From contig NZ_VUYS01000017.1 of NCBI RefSeq assembly GCF_008389435.1, forward strand, positions 1-64,000: 64,000 nucleotides of DNA. Reading direction: 5' to 3'. Of the stretch, positions 55,822 through 64,000 are shown piece after piece. Below the pieces are notes generated by a model, which made no database searches, was not told the DNA's origin, and saw only the letters and a list, made by a program, of their open reading frames with translations. Every line of letters starts with the position of its first letter. The stretch's first letter is position 1. This DNA comes from Candidatus Nitrosocosmicus agrestis (GTDB lineage: Archaea; Thermoproteota; Nitrososphaeria; Nitrososphaerales; Nitrososphaeraceae). The translations under genes were made by a program, and so were the position numbers.

Positions 55822-57073
55822 GTGCTAATTAAGATATTTGAATAAATATATTGATATCTGCCTGCAGAAATTTGAAAGAAGATCCGAGAAGAGCATATTA
55901 ATTTTTATTTTTAGAAATTAGACAAGTAAGAAGTGAAAGTAAGTTGAGGATCAAAACAACTTTTTATAATTTTTTTTATATCAATATGAAAGAGTTATCT
56001 TTTTTTACAAAAATTTGATTCAAATACTGTTTTTTTACAGCAAGGACCATCAAATTTTTTTCTGGGTTTTAAGTCCGTAATGTGAATTAGAAAGATTTTA
56101 AGTCTATTCTAAATTCTAAATCTAAATTCAAATTTAAAAGGTGAATTCTACACACAGGTATCTACATATACAAATAATTTCTTGTAATTTAGAATTAGTT
56201 GTTATCAAATTAAATTTACAATCCTTGATTATGTATGGATCAAAAAACATCTTTGGATATTAATTGTAAAAATAACATAATTTGATTTTTGTTAATGTTG
56301 TCTAGGTTACCCTATATCCTCGTTTGAGGAGGAAACCATCTTTTGGGCTCATCTATAATGCATCTTTTGACCTTCAGTGTCATTATTGTCTAACTCATGC
56401 ACGGCATTGTTTAAATGCATTTACTGCTCACCGGTGTCTTGTTATTCTGCAGATCCGAAGTTTTCTACATGAAAGATTTCTACTACTATTTCAACGAAAA
56501 ATACTATTGAGTTTACACTAATAATCTACAATCATTATTTGTTGAAGTAAAGTAAAGTAAAGTTGTGGTCTCTAAATATAGTATTTTTGTATTCGGTAAG
56601 CTACGAACACAACCTACCAAACTGCGTTTTGTCTATTCTAAATCTATTGGTACAAGGACTATACATTTTTAATTAAAGTAACTGCCTTTCGATAATTTTG
56701 GATGGTATACGACTATAATACTGTCAAGTATTTTCATTATTGTTTTGGTATATCTTCGAAATAGATGGGATAGCAGATGAAGTTGAGCAATAAATCCTGC
56801 TAAAGCAAACAAGATTTCTGTCTTCTCACAACAAACAAGTACTATCTTATTTAAAGATCATATGATGATAGCGTCTGTATCAATTAATTATAATTGTGGT
56901 CCATGTGGCTAAATAAAACAAAAAAAATCAATAAATACAAGAACTTAAAGTTATTGGAACTGTCAATCCTATTACAATGGAAAAACATAGCATTTGTTAG
57001 GAGACCAATAAAGTATAATAAATTATTTACTTGCCTTCAAAATTTAGTTCGAACAACATTATAATCAAAGCAA

Positions 57074-57127
57074 ATGCTGAATGGATCAGTGACTATGGAA
57101 CTGGTTACTAATTGATCCATCCAGCAT
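57074..57127. repeat. Long hairpin, about 15-bp stem
   Basis: ATGCTGAATGGATCA at 57074-57088 pairs with TGATCCATCCAGCAT at 57113-57127 (14 of 15). The inner GTGAC/GTTAC extends the stem beyond a 4-nt bulge, with a loop of about 12 bases. It is followed by TTTTT within 6 bp. Could be an unlinked small RNA, a terminator-like element or a miniature mobile element. Confidence 0.65.
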
Positions 57128-57553
57128 GATTTTTGAATTTGATCGGAGATATACTGTAAGAGTGTGGTATGTAATTAATTATTAAAATGTTTTGAATTTG
57201 GTGTTATTTAGCACATATTAATTTATGTATTTTATAAAATTTATATTCATAATCTCGATTCTTTATAAGATTTGGATGGAATATTCTGGGGGATGGGATG
57301 GACAGCCGTAGTCATAATTGGATTGGATAGCACGAGTCAAAAAAAAATAAAATCCATTTCTTACAGGTTTGCAATACTTGAGCAAAATTAGGTTTCGGTC
57401 ACGTGACTCTGCTGTACAGATTTAATAATAATTACATATAAGAAGAAAACTGGATACATTATCCGATTTCAAGGCAAGTAGCTGTGTAATTTAAAATAAA
57501 AATAATCAATGATTTGTTAGAAAAATAATATTTGTTATTTTTTTTTGTTACCA

Positions 57554-57907
57554 TTATTGTTTTTTGCCAAGTACACCGTCGCCTAGAGGTACTGCGTTAT
57601 CTTTCTTTCCGTTGCCTTCTCTAAATGGATGATCATCAGTCTTGCATTGACCGTAAGTACCATCACCCATATCAAGACAGGTTTCACAGCGTTCGAAAAT
57701 AAAGGATCCATTGCTTTCAGCCCAGCAGCAAGTTCTGGAAAAAAAGTCAGATTTACAGTTTTTCTTATCACCGTTTACGGGTTTGCCAAAAACACTATCA
57801 ATCGAAACAGAGGTACTTACTGTTCCTATGATTAGAAAAACAGCAATTACTGCTATCCCTATTTCAGAGATCCTATAAAATTTAAATTTATTTGATTTTA
57901 TCATCAA
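57554..57907 (-). CDS. Secreted Cys-rich protein, 117 residues
   Basis: The N-terminal hydrophobic segment (about 14-33: IGIAVIAVFLIIGTVSTSVS) is a signal peptide. The mature part has six Cys in a compact region (about 51-88): KNCKSDFFSRTCCWAE, then FERCETCLDMGDGTYGQC. This suggests three disulfides or a metal site. It ends in a basic/Gly-rich tail. No family recognised. It lies alone at the edge of a long AT-rich spacer, with downstream T tracts. Confidence 0.7.
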   Translation of the reverse strand: MMIKSNKFKFYRISEIGIAVIAVFLIIGTVSTSVSIDSVFGKPVNGDKKNCKSDFFSRTCCWAESNGSFIFERCETCLDMGDGTYGQCKTDDHPFREGNGKKDNAVPLGDGVLGKKQ

Positions 57908-58542
57908 TGACCTTTTAGTGATTAAATACTTAAAATTGTCTAACTAATTGCAATACTCTAATATTCTAATACAATTAGAATTAAATAAATAGACTAATGT
58001 GTACATCTACCCTTTATCTGGCAGGATCAAGTGAAAAGTGAAAATATTTAATTTAATGCATTATTTATCTTCGATTATAGAGATGTTTATTTTATTTATG
58101 AAAAAAAATAACGAGCACTTTAATCACAGTATTTGCTTGAGCATTAAGACCATTCTCGTAAATCAAAGGATAAAAAATATGGCCGGAATTAACGATATCG
58201 GTTTTTATGTATTTTTGCGACTATAAAGATAATATAAAAATTGAGTGATTGCATCCAACAATGAGATTCATAGATAATTTTATTTTTTTCAAAAAAAAAT
58301 ATGATGTTATTATAAAGTTGGTGATATGTATCCACAACAAAAATTTTGGATACTTTTTTTATAATATTTGAGAGGTAGATAGTTAAGATTATGTCAAAAA
58401 ATTAGATTGTAGTTCCATGATAAAGGATTGTTCGGAAGGTATTGTCACTATAAAATGTAAAACCTTCAAACCTAAACTGATAGAAAGTTCAAATAGTAAA
58501 ATCTTTAGTAAAACTATATTAATAAATGTATATACTTTCAAT
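57908..58542. other. AT-rich intergenic region
   Basis: No supported gene. A 62-codon frame at 58038-58226 (+) has no recognisable features beyond AT-rich residues. The frame of the next gene extends to 58417 but signal-peptide logic favours 58543. Confidence 0.4.
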
Positions 58543-58959
58543 ATGTTGCCGTATACTACAAAATTCTCCTTAGGTACAATTGTTTTAATATTAGGGATCT
58601 TGATGATATCTTCTTCTGTTTTTTCAACCGCTCGAGCACAAAACGGGATGGATGAATTAATTACACAGTTAAAGAATGATGGGGATGGGCTAAAGGCCGA
58701 AATTGCTAGCACTAATTTGTTTAAGACTGGTTTAGTTGAGGGTTTGATCAGCAAAGTGTATTATTATGAGGGTAGAGTAACAGCTTGGGATGGTGGTACT
58801 TGGGCCTATTTGCATGATGTCCAAGATGCATTAATTGCAAAAATTAATGCAACAGGACAAGAAGGATTTACTATGTCAGAACAAATATCCATTGATTCGT
58901 TCGCAACTCATGCAACACAGAGCAAAATAGATCATCCAACTGCCAACGTATTTGAATAA
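58543..58959 (+). CDS. Secreted protein of unknown function, 138 residues
   Basis: From ATG 58543 the product begins MLPYTTKFSLGTIVLILGIL, a clear signal peptide cut near ARAQ. Starting at 58417 instead would put 42 basic residues before the signal, so the later start is preferred. The mature part is helical (MDELITQLKNDGDGLKAEIA, ISKVYYYEGRVTAWDGGTW) and ends SKIDHPTANVFE. No family recognised. It belongs with the other small secreted proteins of this region. Confidence 0.68.
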   Translation: MLPYTTKFSLGTIVLILGILMISSSVFSTARAQNGMDELITQLKNDGDGLKAEIASTNLFKTGLVEGLISKVYYYEGRVTAWDGGTWAYLHDVQDALIAKINATGQEGFTMSEQISIDSFATHATQSKIDHPTANVFE

Positions 58960-60103
58960 TATTAAGGCCTACATCGCTATTTCAATTAACTTTATTTTTG
59001 TGATTAAAAATAGTTGCACATATAAAATTTAAATTGATTCTTGCATACACTTGATTCAGAGTAGTTTTGGAAACAATCCTCGTTTTGCTCATAAATTGGA
59101 GGAACCTAATAAAAGTTAAAAATGCATTAAAGTCAAAGCAATTGATATATAATTTTACACAGAATAGATTGCAACAAAGAACATACGCGATAAGAGGTTG
59201 ACATAATTTGTCCTGTGTTTACAGAAATGCTAACTAACTGTTTTTTTTGGGGGGTAAAATATTTAATTTATCAAAGAATATTTTTTCTTGGTTACCTAAT
59301 AAGATTAATTAATTAATCATTTGATGAAATAAAAGTGGAGAATCTAATACAAATGTCTAAACTGGAGAATTTTGAAAAGTTAAAAGGATCGGAAAAAAAT
59401 GTTATCAAGATGGGAAAATAAACATGGCAAATCATATTAAATCCAGAAGATCTAATAAATCCGAATTACAAAGGATGTTTTATAATTTCATCCTATAACT
59501 TATTGGATAAGTTTTCGAGAGTTTTATTTTTTTTTACAAAGTAGATTTACGAATCCAATAATTAGACAAATTGTGCAAAGTTTGTTCCTATATATATTAC
59601 TGGATATTAGAATTTACAAAATTCCAATATTTCAGATAATTCTTATGCCAGCTCTCAACGGTTTAAGGGTCCTAGGCATTATAATATGATTATGTCGATA
59701 GATATAACGAAAAGCATGGCAGCTTGAATTGAACATGCTACTTTGGGTGATTAAAAAGATCAAAAAGACGAGGGTTTTCAGAATAAAAATGGATGAAGAA
59801 TAGAACAATTAGTTGTTTAAATGTATTTATCCAATTTATAGAGAGGGTTTTAGTAAATATTCTTCTATCTAAAAGAGAATTTAAGTGCCGAGAAGATAGT
59901 TAAATTCCAGCCATAGAATAAATCATGCTTATTTAATCAAATTCTTTAATTCACCGAGTCGTAAAGAAAGAAAACATGAGCTTTACCCTCTAAATTTTTT
60001 TTGCAAATTAACAAAGTTTAAAAGTTTTCTAATTTTAATTGGCTCTTATAACCTCAAATAAATAATAAGTATAAATACGAGATAGAACTAGATTCGCAAG
60101 ATT
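58960..60103. other. Long AT-rich intergenic region
   Basis: 1.14 kb; only very short frames (22-24 codons around 59354-59490). Includes TTAATTAATTAAT palindromic A/T runs near 59305 and a T8G6 block near 59247. No gene, RNA or strong hairpin seen. Confidence 0.45.
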
Positions 60104-60382
60104 ATGGGTAAATCAAAGGTTGTCAAGGGGTATGGGAAATCCCAGGAGAAGAATCTGGATTATTATGTCAAATACCAGCATGATCATGCTTTCATAATTA
60201 GAGATAATAAGTTACAATACAATGTTGAAGTCCTGATTGGTAAACAAACCCTTTACTGCGGTTTTCATGATACTCGAAGTGCAGACCATGTCTGCGAGCA
60301 TATCCGATTTATCAAAAGGTGGGAGGAATCAAAATTCAAATCAAAATCCAATCAAAAAGGTTCGCAAATGCAATCCAATTAG
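60104..60382 (+). CDS. Small protein with SWIM-like Cys/His motif
   Basis: A 92-residue basic protein. Near residue 48 the segment YCGFHDTRSADHVCEHIRF offers C-x2-H and C-x-H ligands, resembling the end of a SWIM-type zinc finger (C-x-C ... C-x-H) but with a His in the first pair. A basic N-terminus (KSKVVKGYGKSQEK) and basic tail surround it. Nucleic-acid or protein binding is plausible. No neighbours; a TTTTA repeat follows 23 bp after the stop. Confidence 0.6.
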   Translation: MGKSKVVKGYGKSQEKNLDYYVKYQHDHAFIIRDNKLQYNVEVLIGKQTLYCGFHDTRSADHVCEHIRFIKRWEESKFKSKSNQKGSQMQSN

Positions 60383-61105
60383 ATTTATCCGGCATGGATT
60401 TTTGATTTTATTTTATTTTATTTTATTTTATTTTATTTTATTTTATTTTATTTTGAGGCAAGTTTGTAAAATATGGGATTTATTAGTGATAAACTTTAAT
60501 TCATCTTTTTTTGCATTGAAAGAATACTTTAACTTAACTTTTCTTACTCTGGATCGGCAATATATAATTAGACCTGTAACGGGTTGCATCTATCTATGTA
60601 TATGTCGAGTTCTTGCTGTTTATTTTTACGGAAAATACTCCTAAAGGCGATACACAGATATCTCTGGATCTTCTCAAATTTTCAAATAAATTGGAATTAG
60701 TTAACGCATGAAATGCTCCAATTTCTTGCTCAAATAAATCATTCATTTGAAAGCATAGAAGATGGAATTGGTATCATATCAGTGATAATACTAGAATTTT
60801 TTTTGCAAACGAATTGCAGAATACCGCATGTTAACTATCGCCTCCAGTCATCCACAAATTCCAAGTGTTAACGTAGACATACTGCTGTTTCTTTAGGTTA
60901 ACAAATGCTACGTCAATCCAATTACATATATAAACATAGTAACGTCTAACAAATAGAAAACAGGGGTACAACAATAATTCATAATTGTAAATCTTAATTT
61001 AATTTTGATTTTATTTCAAATAATTGATGTTCAAGTGGTCCTCATATTCTTCGAATAGTAACTTTAATAATTCAAGAAAACAGTATAGATCACATTCGAT
61101 GCAAC
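60383..61105. other. Intergenic region with a TTTTA repeat
   Basis: Besides the pentanucleotide repeat at 60405-60454, no supported gene. The repeat generates an artificial Phe/Ile/Leu/Tyr-rich frame at 60237-60644 that overlaps the 92-residue gene and is not real. The right part may hold the promoter of the gene at 61106. Confidence 0.45.
60405..60454. repeat. TTTTA pentanucleotide repeat, about ten units
   Basis: A perfect tract of TTTTA units 23 bp after the SWIM-like gene, the same unit as at 50307-50344. It is placed where a T-rich terminator would be expected. Confidence 0.9.
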
Positions 61106-61516
61106 TTGACTAACTTAAAACAGATACTGCATTTCAACTTGATTATTTTGTTGATTTTACTTTTATCTATTAGCAATGCCTATATTTTGAATGCACAACC
61201 AATTACTAATCTTTCTGATGCCTCACCAGATGTTGTTAACATCATGATTACGAGCCTCGAGATCATAAAAAGTACTTCTGGTTCCTACTCCGTTACAGGT
61301 GCTATATTAAATAATTCGACGGAGAATGTAGATCATATTATGGTTAATGTTACTCTATTTGATGATAAAAATGATGAACAGAAAGTAATTAATAGATTTG
61401 TTTCAGGCCCATTTAAAATTTACCCACCCAATGCCATTGAGAGATTTAGTTTTATTATAGATTCTGGAAAATATGATTCCTACAAGGCTGAAGCGTTCGC
61501 AGACAGGGTTAAATAA
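61106..61516 (+). CDS. Secreted FxLYD-like beta-domain protein, 136 residues
   Basis: TTG start, signal segment FNLIILLILLLSISNAYI (about 10-27) with cut near NAQP. The mature domain ITSLEIIKSTSGSYSVTGAI ... VDHIMVNVTLFDDKNDEQKV ... ERFSFIID resembles an FxLYD/CARDB-like beta sandwich (a V-x-V-x-L-F-D-D pattern) used in extracellular archaeal and bacterial proteins. No membrane anchor at the C-terminus. Related in fold to the beta domains of the giant surface protein by pattern only. Confidence 0.7.
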   Translation: MTNLKQILHFNLIILLILLLSISNAYILNAQPITNLSDASPDVVNIMITSLEIIKSTSGSYSVTGAILNNSTENVDHIMVNVTLFDDKNDEQKVINRFVSGPFKIYPPNAIERFSFIIDSGKYDSYKAEAFADRVK

Positions 61517-61974
61517 ATGGAGGTAGTGAATTTCAGAGTGAGTGGTTAACTAGTAATTAAATAAATTTTTTGAAATTTTCAATGGTCTTGGGTATTTCCT
61601 GTATGTATCTTGCTATAAATTTCGCCAGTTATCTTTGCATAGCGCATATATGATTAAAGGTGGTCAAAAAGAATATTTTGTTATTACTATTGTTTTTCTT
61701 AATATTGCAAAAATTTTATAAAGTTTTTGTTTGCCTACATAGGTAGCAATAATTATTCATAACCGAACAATCGGCACCTAAATATAGAATTTGTCCGATT
61801 AAGCGTAACAAAAGAAATTGAAGCATTTATTGGAGATAATTAATTGATTAATTAATTTCTTATTGTCCTGTTATTTTTTAAGTTATTAAATGGATTCTTT
61901 AATTTAGGAATAATTTTTTTAAAAAAAAATAATGAAATGCTAGAGTAGTAAATCTATTTACTTACCGAACTTGT
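61517..61974. other. AT-rich intergenic region
   Basis: No gene. TTAATTGATTAATTAATTT palindromic A/T run near 61838-61858. Confidence 0.45.
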
Positions 61975-62184
61975 TTACATTGGAGCAGTAGAGTTATCTG
62001 TTCCACCTGCAGTTGCATTTCCGCCTGTGGCATTACCTGATGAACCTGCATCCATTGTTGATCCCATGTCGCCACCTGGTGTTGTTGGTGTTTGAGCAAA
62101 TGACGGTACGGCCATAAAGGCTCCTGCCATTAGAGATGCTGTTGCAAGAATACTTGCGATTGCAAATAATTGTATTTTGTTCAT
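61975..62184 (-). CDS. Small secreted Gly/Thr/Asn-rich protein, 69 residues
   Basis: A textbook signal peptide (NKIQLFAIASILATASLMAG...) with probable cut after SFAQ (residue 31). The mature peptide is only about 38 residues, Gly/Thr/Ser/Asn-rich with a few Met and two N-A-T sequons (GNATGGNATAGG). No Cys or charge clusters. No family recognised; it may be a glycosylated surface peptide. AT-rich upstream with AAATATAT about 30 bp before the start gives a likely promoter. Confidence 0.7.
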   Translation of the reverse strand: MNKIQLFAIASILATASLMAGAFMAVPSFAQTPTTPGGDMGSTMDAGSSGNATGGNATAGGTDNSTAPM

Positions 62185-63706
62185 GTGGGTTAAACTGTTC
62201 TTTTATTTCATATATTTATTGGCTAAAATACTACTATATTTTTTTTATACTAACTATATAAAGGATGTTCTAATAAAAAGCGAGATTTTAAGTGAGTTAT
62301 AGCAGATAAAACTCATTTTTTGAAAAATTATGATATTTAAATCCAATTTAATAGATATATTATTTCATTTAGAATATAAATATATGATTATCTGGTATTA
62401 TAGAGTATTAAGTCAAAAGATCTGTTTTATAAGTAATCCTTAATTCAAACAACATTTGATAAACTCAAAGACGATTTTTTGAATGATTAGGAAGAAATAT
62501 TTTACAAACAGTATTGTTTATTGGTAATAATTATTGTCGACCATACGCTATGATGATTTGTGCTTGTTATTGTTTGCACCCTGGATTGCCACAATGTGTA
62601 GGAATGTCTATTATGATATCTTTATTTTCTAAATATAAACATCTTGTTCCTTTGGAGATTCGTGATAGTACCGAAATTCTTGAATTAGATTACCATAGTA
62701 TGAATATTCATAGAATATTGATTGGTGTGTTTTAATTTAATCTATTTGACATGGGGCAAAAAGGCGCAACTCTACTCTGGCAAATTATATCCTGCTAATA
62801 GGAAGAATGAGTATGATTATTGCATATGCATAAAGACGATTTATTTTACATATTTAGCAGGTAGAGAAAAAAAAGATTCTTGATGTTTTAGTATACTGTA
62901 AAAAAACTATCAAGCTGCAATAATAATAGTAATATCATTTTAGCAGATTTATTTAAATAGTAAAGGAAAACCCACACAGTTGACCAGAATTGTAGTTACT
63001 AAATTGCAGCGGCTATCTATGCTCTGCCGTCAAGAATTTGGTAAAGAATTTCAAGCAGTATATTTTGCAAACGTAACATTTTCCAAAATACCTCAGAAAC
63101 AAGATTCTTAATATAAATAGTAATTACTATGTATTAGAAAAAGAGAATGATTAAGATTCAATGGCTTATTTGTTTGAAAAACCTCTATATACTAAGACTA
63201 GATATCTTTGGCATCATTTTCAAAGTATGTTTGGAATGAGACACCCCGCAAGTATTAAGCAAGAATTTTTAACAAATGTTCAAAGCAAAAAAAAGGACTC
63301 TGATTTATGAAATCTTCAACGATTATCTTTGACCACATATTATTATGTTAAAAAGGATAAAATTTTAAGAATCTACTTGTAGAGGGAAGTAGGAATGTTA
63401 CAACTTTCTTTCTTTAACGGTACTACTGCCCTATGGAATTTAAAGCAATTAAATTAATTAGAATTAAAGGAACTAAATACAATGTTATTAATGTGATCAC
63501 TTTTAATCCTTGGGGCTACCATTCTCAGATTTGCGCTTATCATTAATGGTGGCGATCTTCCTTTATAATGCTAGTATTTGTCATTCAACAAATAAACGAT
63601 AAATCCTTAGAAACCTTTACGGTTTTGAGTTATTTGCATTATTGCAATTGTCTTCCATTGAGGAGAATTATTAGATTCTACTCTTTTTAATAACCTTTGT
63701 AAATTC
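62185..63706. other. Long AT-rich intergenic region
   Basis: 1.5 kb. One candidate 49-residue frame at 63161-63310; a second frame at 62514-62735 (Cys-rich N-terminus, no known family) is not supported well enough to call. No tRNA or repeat seen. Confidence 0.45.
63161..63310 (+). CDS. Possible 49-residue protein
   Basis: ATG-started frame MAYLFEKPLYTKTRYLWHHF..., aromatic and basic, ending KKKDSDL. Its residue mix (Trp, His, Pro, Met) is less AT-driven than random frames here, so it may be real. No family recognised and no partner. A Lys/Asp tail is soluble in character. Could also be a fragment of a lost gene. Confidence 0.3.
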   Translation: MAYLFEKPLYTKTRYLWHHFQSMFGMRHPASIKQEFLTNVQSKKKDSDL

Positions 63707-63892
63707 TTATTTCTTATCACTATCAAAAACTTTTTTATCGTTTACGGCCACAAACTGGTTCTCATATTCTAAAAGTAGCTTCTCATAATGAATCGCTATC
63801 CAATTCAAGTTTAACTTATATGTTTCAAATATTCTTGAATTGTACTCTTCTGATTCATTAATTAAAAGCATAATTGAATTATTTAAATCCAC
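63707..63892 (-). CDS. DUF5678-like small protein
   Basis: A 61-residue protein whose second half, LNWIAIHYEKLLLEYENQFVAVNDKKVF, fits the DUF5678 pattern (W-L-x-x-H-Y-E-x-L-x-x-x-Y-...-V-A-V-x-D-x-K-V). Usual members are 65-90 residues and continue into a second helix. Here a TAA stops after DSDKK, yet the same frame goes on as EFTKVIKKSRI before the next stop. A nonsense mutation may have shortened it. Function of the family is unknown. Confidence 0.55.
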   Translation of the reverse strand: MDLNNSIMLLINESEEYNSRIFETYKLNLNWIAIHYEKLLLEYENQFVAVNDKKVFDSDKK

Positions 63893-64000
63893 TAAATGAA
63901 GTTTATGATGATTTAGTTCGAAAGTGCAAGTATACTATTAGAAGACCCAAAGCATCAAAAGTGTTAATATAAACGCTGATAGAAGGACAAAAAATACACT

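Larger units (their letters stand above)
55795..57553. other. Long AT-rich intergenic region
   Basis: 1.76 kb without a convincing gene. It holds the operon terminator, a short GTAAA repeat at 56544-56562, a strong hairpin at 57074-57127 and a perfect 10-bp palindrome GTCACGTGAC at 57398-57407. A 65-codon frame at 56324-56521 (+) has no recognisable family and a composition expected by chance. Confidence 0.5.

Noticed and set aside
56324-56521. 65-codon frame with Cys and His residues
   Set aside because: Cys/His spacing fits no zinc motif and the region is otherwise non-coding.
58038-58226. 62-codon frame on the plus strand
   Set aside because: AT-driven composition, no motif, no partner.
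60237-60644. 135-codon frame through the TTTTA repeat
   Set aside because: Overlaps the 92-residue gene in another frame and is mostly repeat translation.
62514-62735. 73-codon frame with a Cys-rich N-terminus
   Set aside because: No recognisable family; Cys pattern irregular; cannot be separated from chance.

Overview
The window looks like chromosomal DNA of an AT-rich ammonia-oxidising-type archaeon (Nitrososphaerota/Thaumarchaeota; a Nitrosocosmicus-like member of the Nitrososphaerales is my best guess, by inference). Reasons: archaeal EF-2 with the diphthamide-site His, archaeal-type LeuRS, AspRS paired with GatCAB, HMG-CoA synthase, a tRNA with a BHB-type intron, frequent TTG/GTG starts, TATA boxes about 25 bp upstream of start codons, tiny C2H2 and zinc-ribbon proteins, and many small secreted proteins. 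No rRNA, CRISPR array, ammonia oxidation gene or prophage is visible.

Layout. 0-4.5 kb: an insertion-sequence scar zone. It holds the end of one IS6-like element, an intact 673-bp copy with 17-bp inverted repeats and 8-bp target duplications, a DUF488 gene and gene remnants including a CBS-domain stub. 4.6-9.3 kb: aspS-gatC-gatA-gatB, the tRNA-dependent transamidation route. 9.4-13.7 kb: a small zinc-ribbon protein, an HD hydrolase/ornithine-cyclodeaminase-like operon on the minus strand, and an overlapping methyltransferase/UbiA-like membrane protein pair. 13.8-18.4 kb: one 1540-residue, internally duplicated, membrane-anchored surface protein. 19-21.8 kb: cobalamin adenosyltransferase, a C2H2 mini-protein, an intron-containing tRNA-Phe, two coupled small ORFs, a stand-alone RAM domain and a coiled-coil protein.

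23-29 kb: threonine dehydratase, HMG-CoA synthase and three futalosine-pathway menaquinone genes (mqnC, mqnE, mqnD). 29.3-30 kb: a frameshifted second IS copy inserted just upstream of the EF-2 promoter. 30-44 kb: EF-2, a multi-pass membrane protein, LeuRS, a geranylgeranyl-reductase-like flavoprotein, half-size heme A synthase, an HNH nuclease, a glutamate-cysteine-ligase-like enzyme and an M20 peptidase.

44-64 kb is accessory in character and gene-poor. It holds a Met-rich PepSY secreted protein, a CBS-TrkH fusion, an isochorismatase-like hydrolase, a complete sugar-type ABC importer (ATPase, binding protein, two permeases), about eight small secreted proteins, several microsatellites (TTA, TTTTA, ACAAG, CAG/TAG) and long AT-rich spacers, one with a strong hairpin.

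Functionally, the core genes join translation (AspRS/GatCAB, LeuRS, EF-2, tRNA-Phe) with isoprenoid and quinone metabolism: HMG-CoA synthase supplies prenyl units, the Mqn enzymes build the naphthoquinone ring, and the methyltransferase/UbiA-like pair and the reductase-like flavoprotein are candidates for finishing or reducing prenyl chains. The most notable single observations are the non-canonical 30/31 intron in tRNA-Phe, the CBS-TrkH fusion, the IS next to the EF-2 promoter, the zinc-ribbon ORF with no ordinary start codon, and the microsatellites that supply tandem in-frame stop codons directly after two genes.
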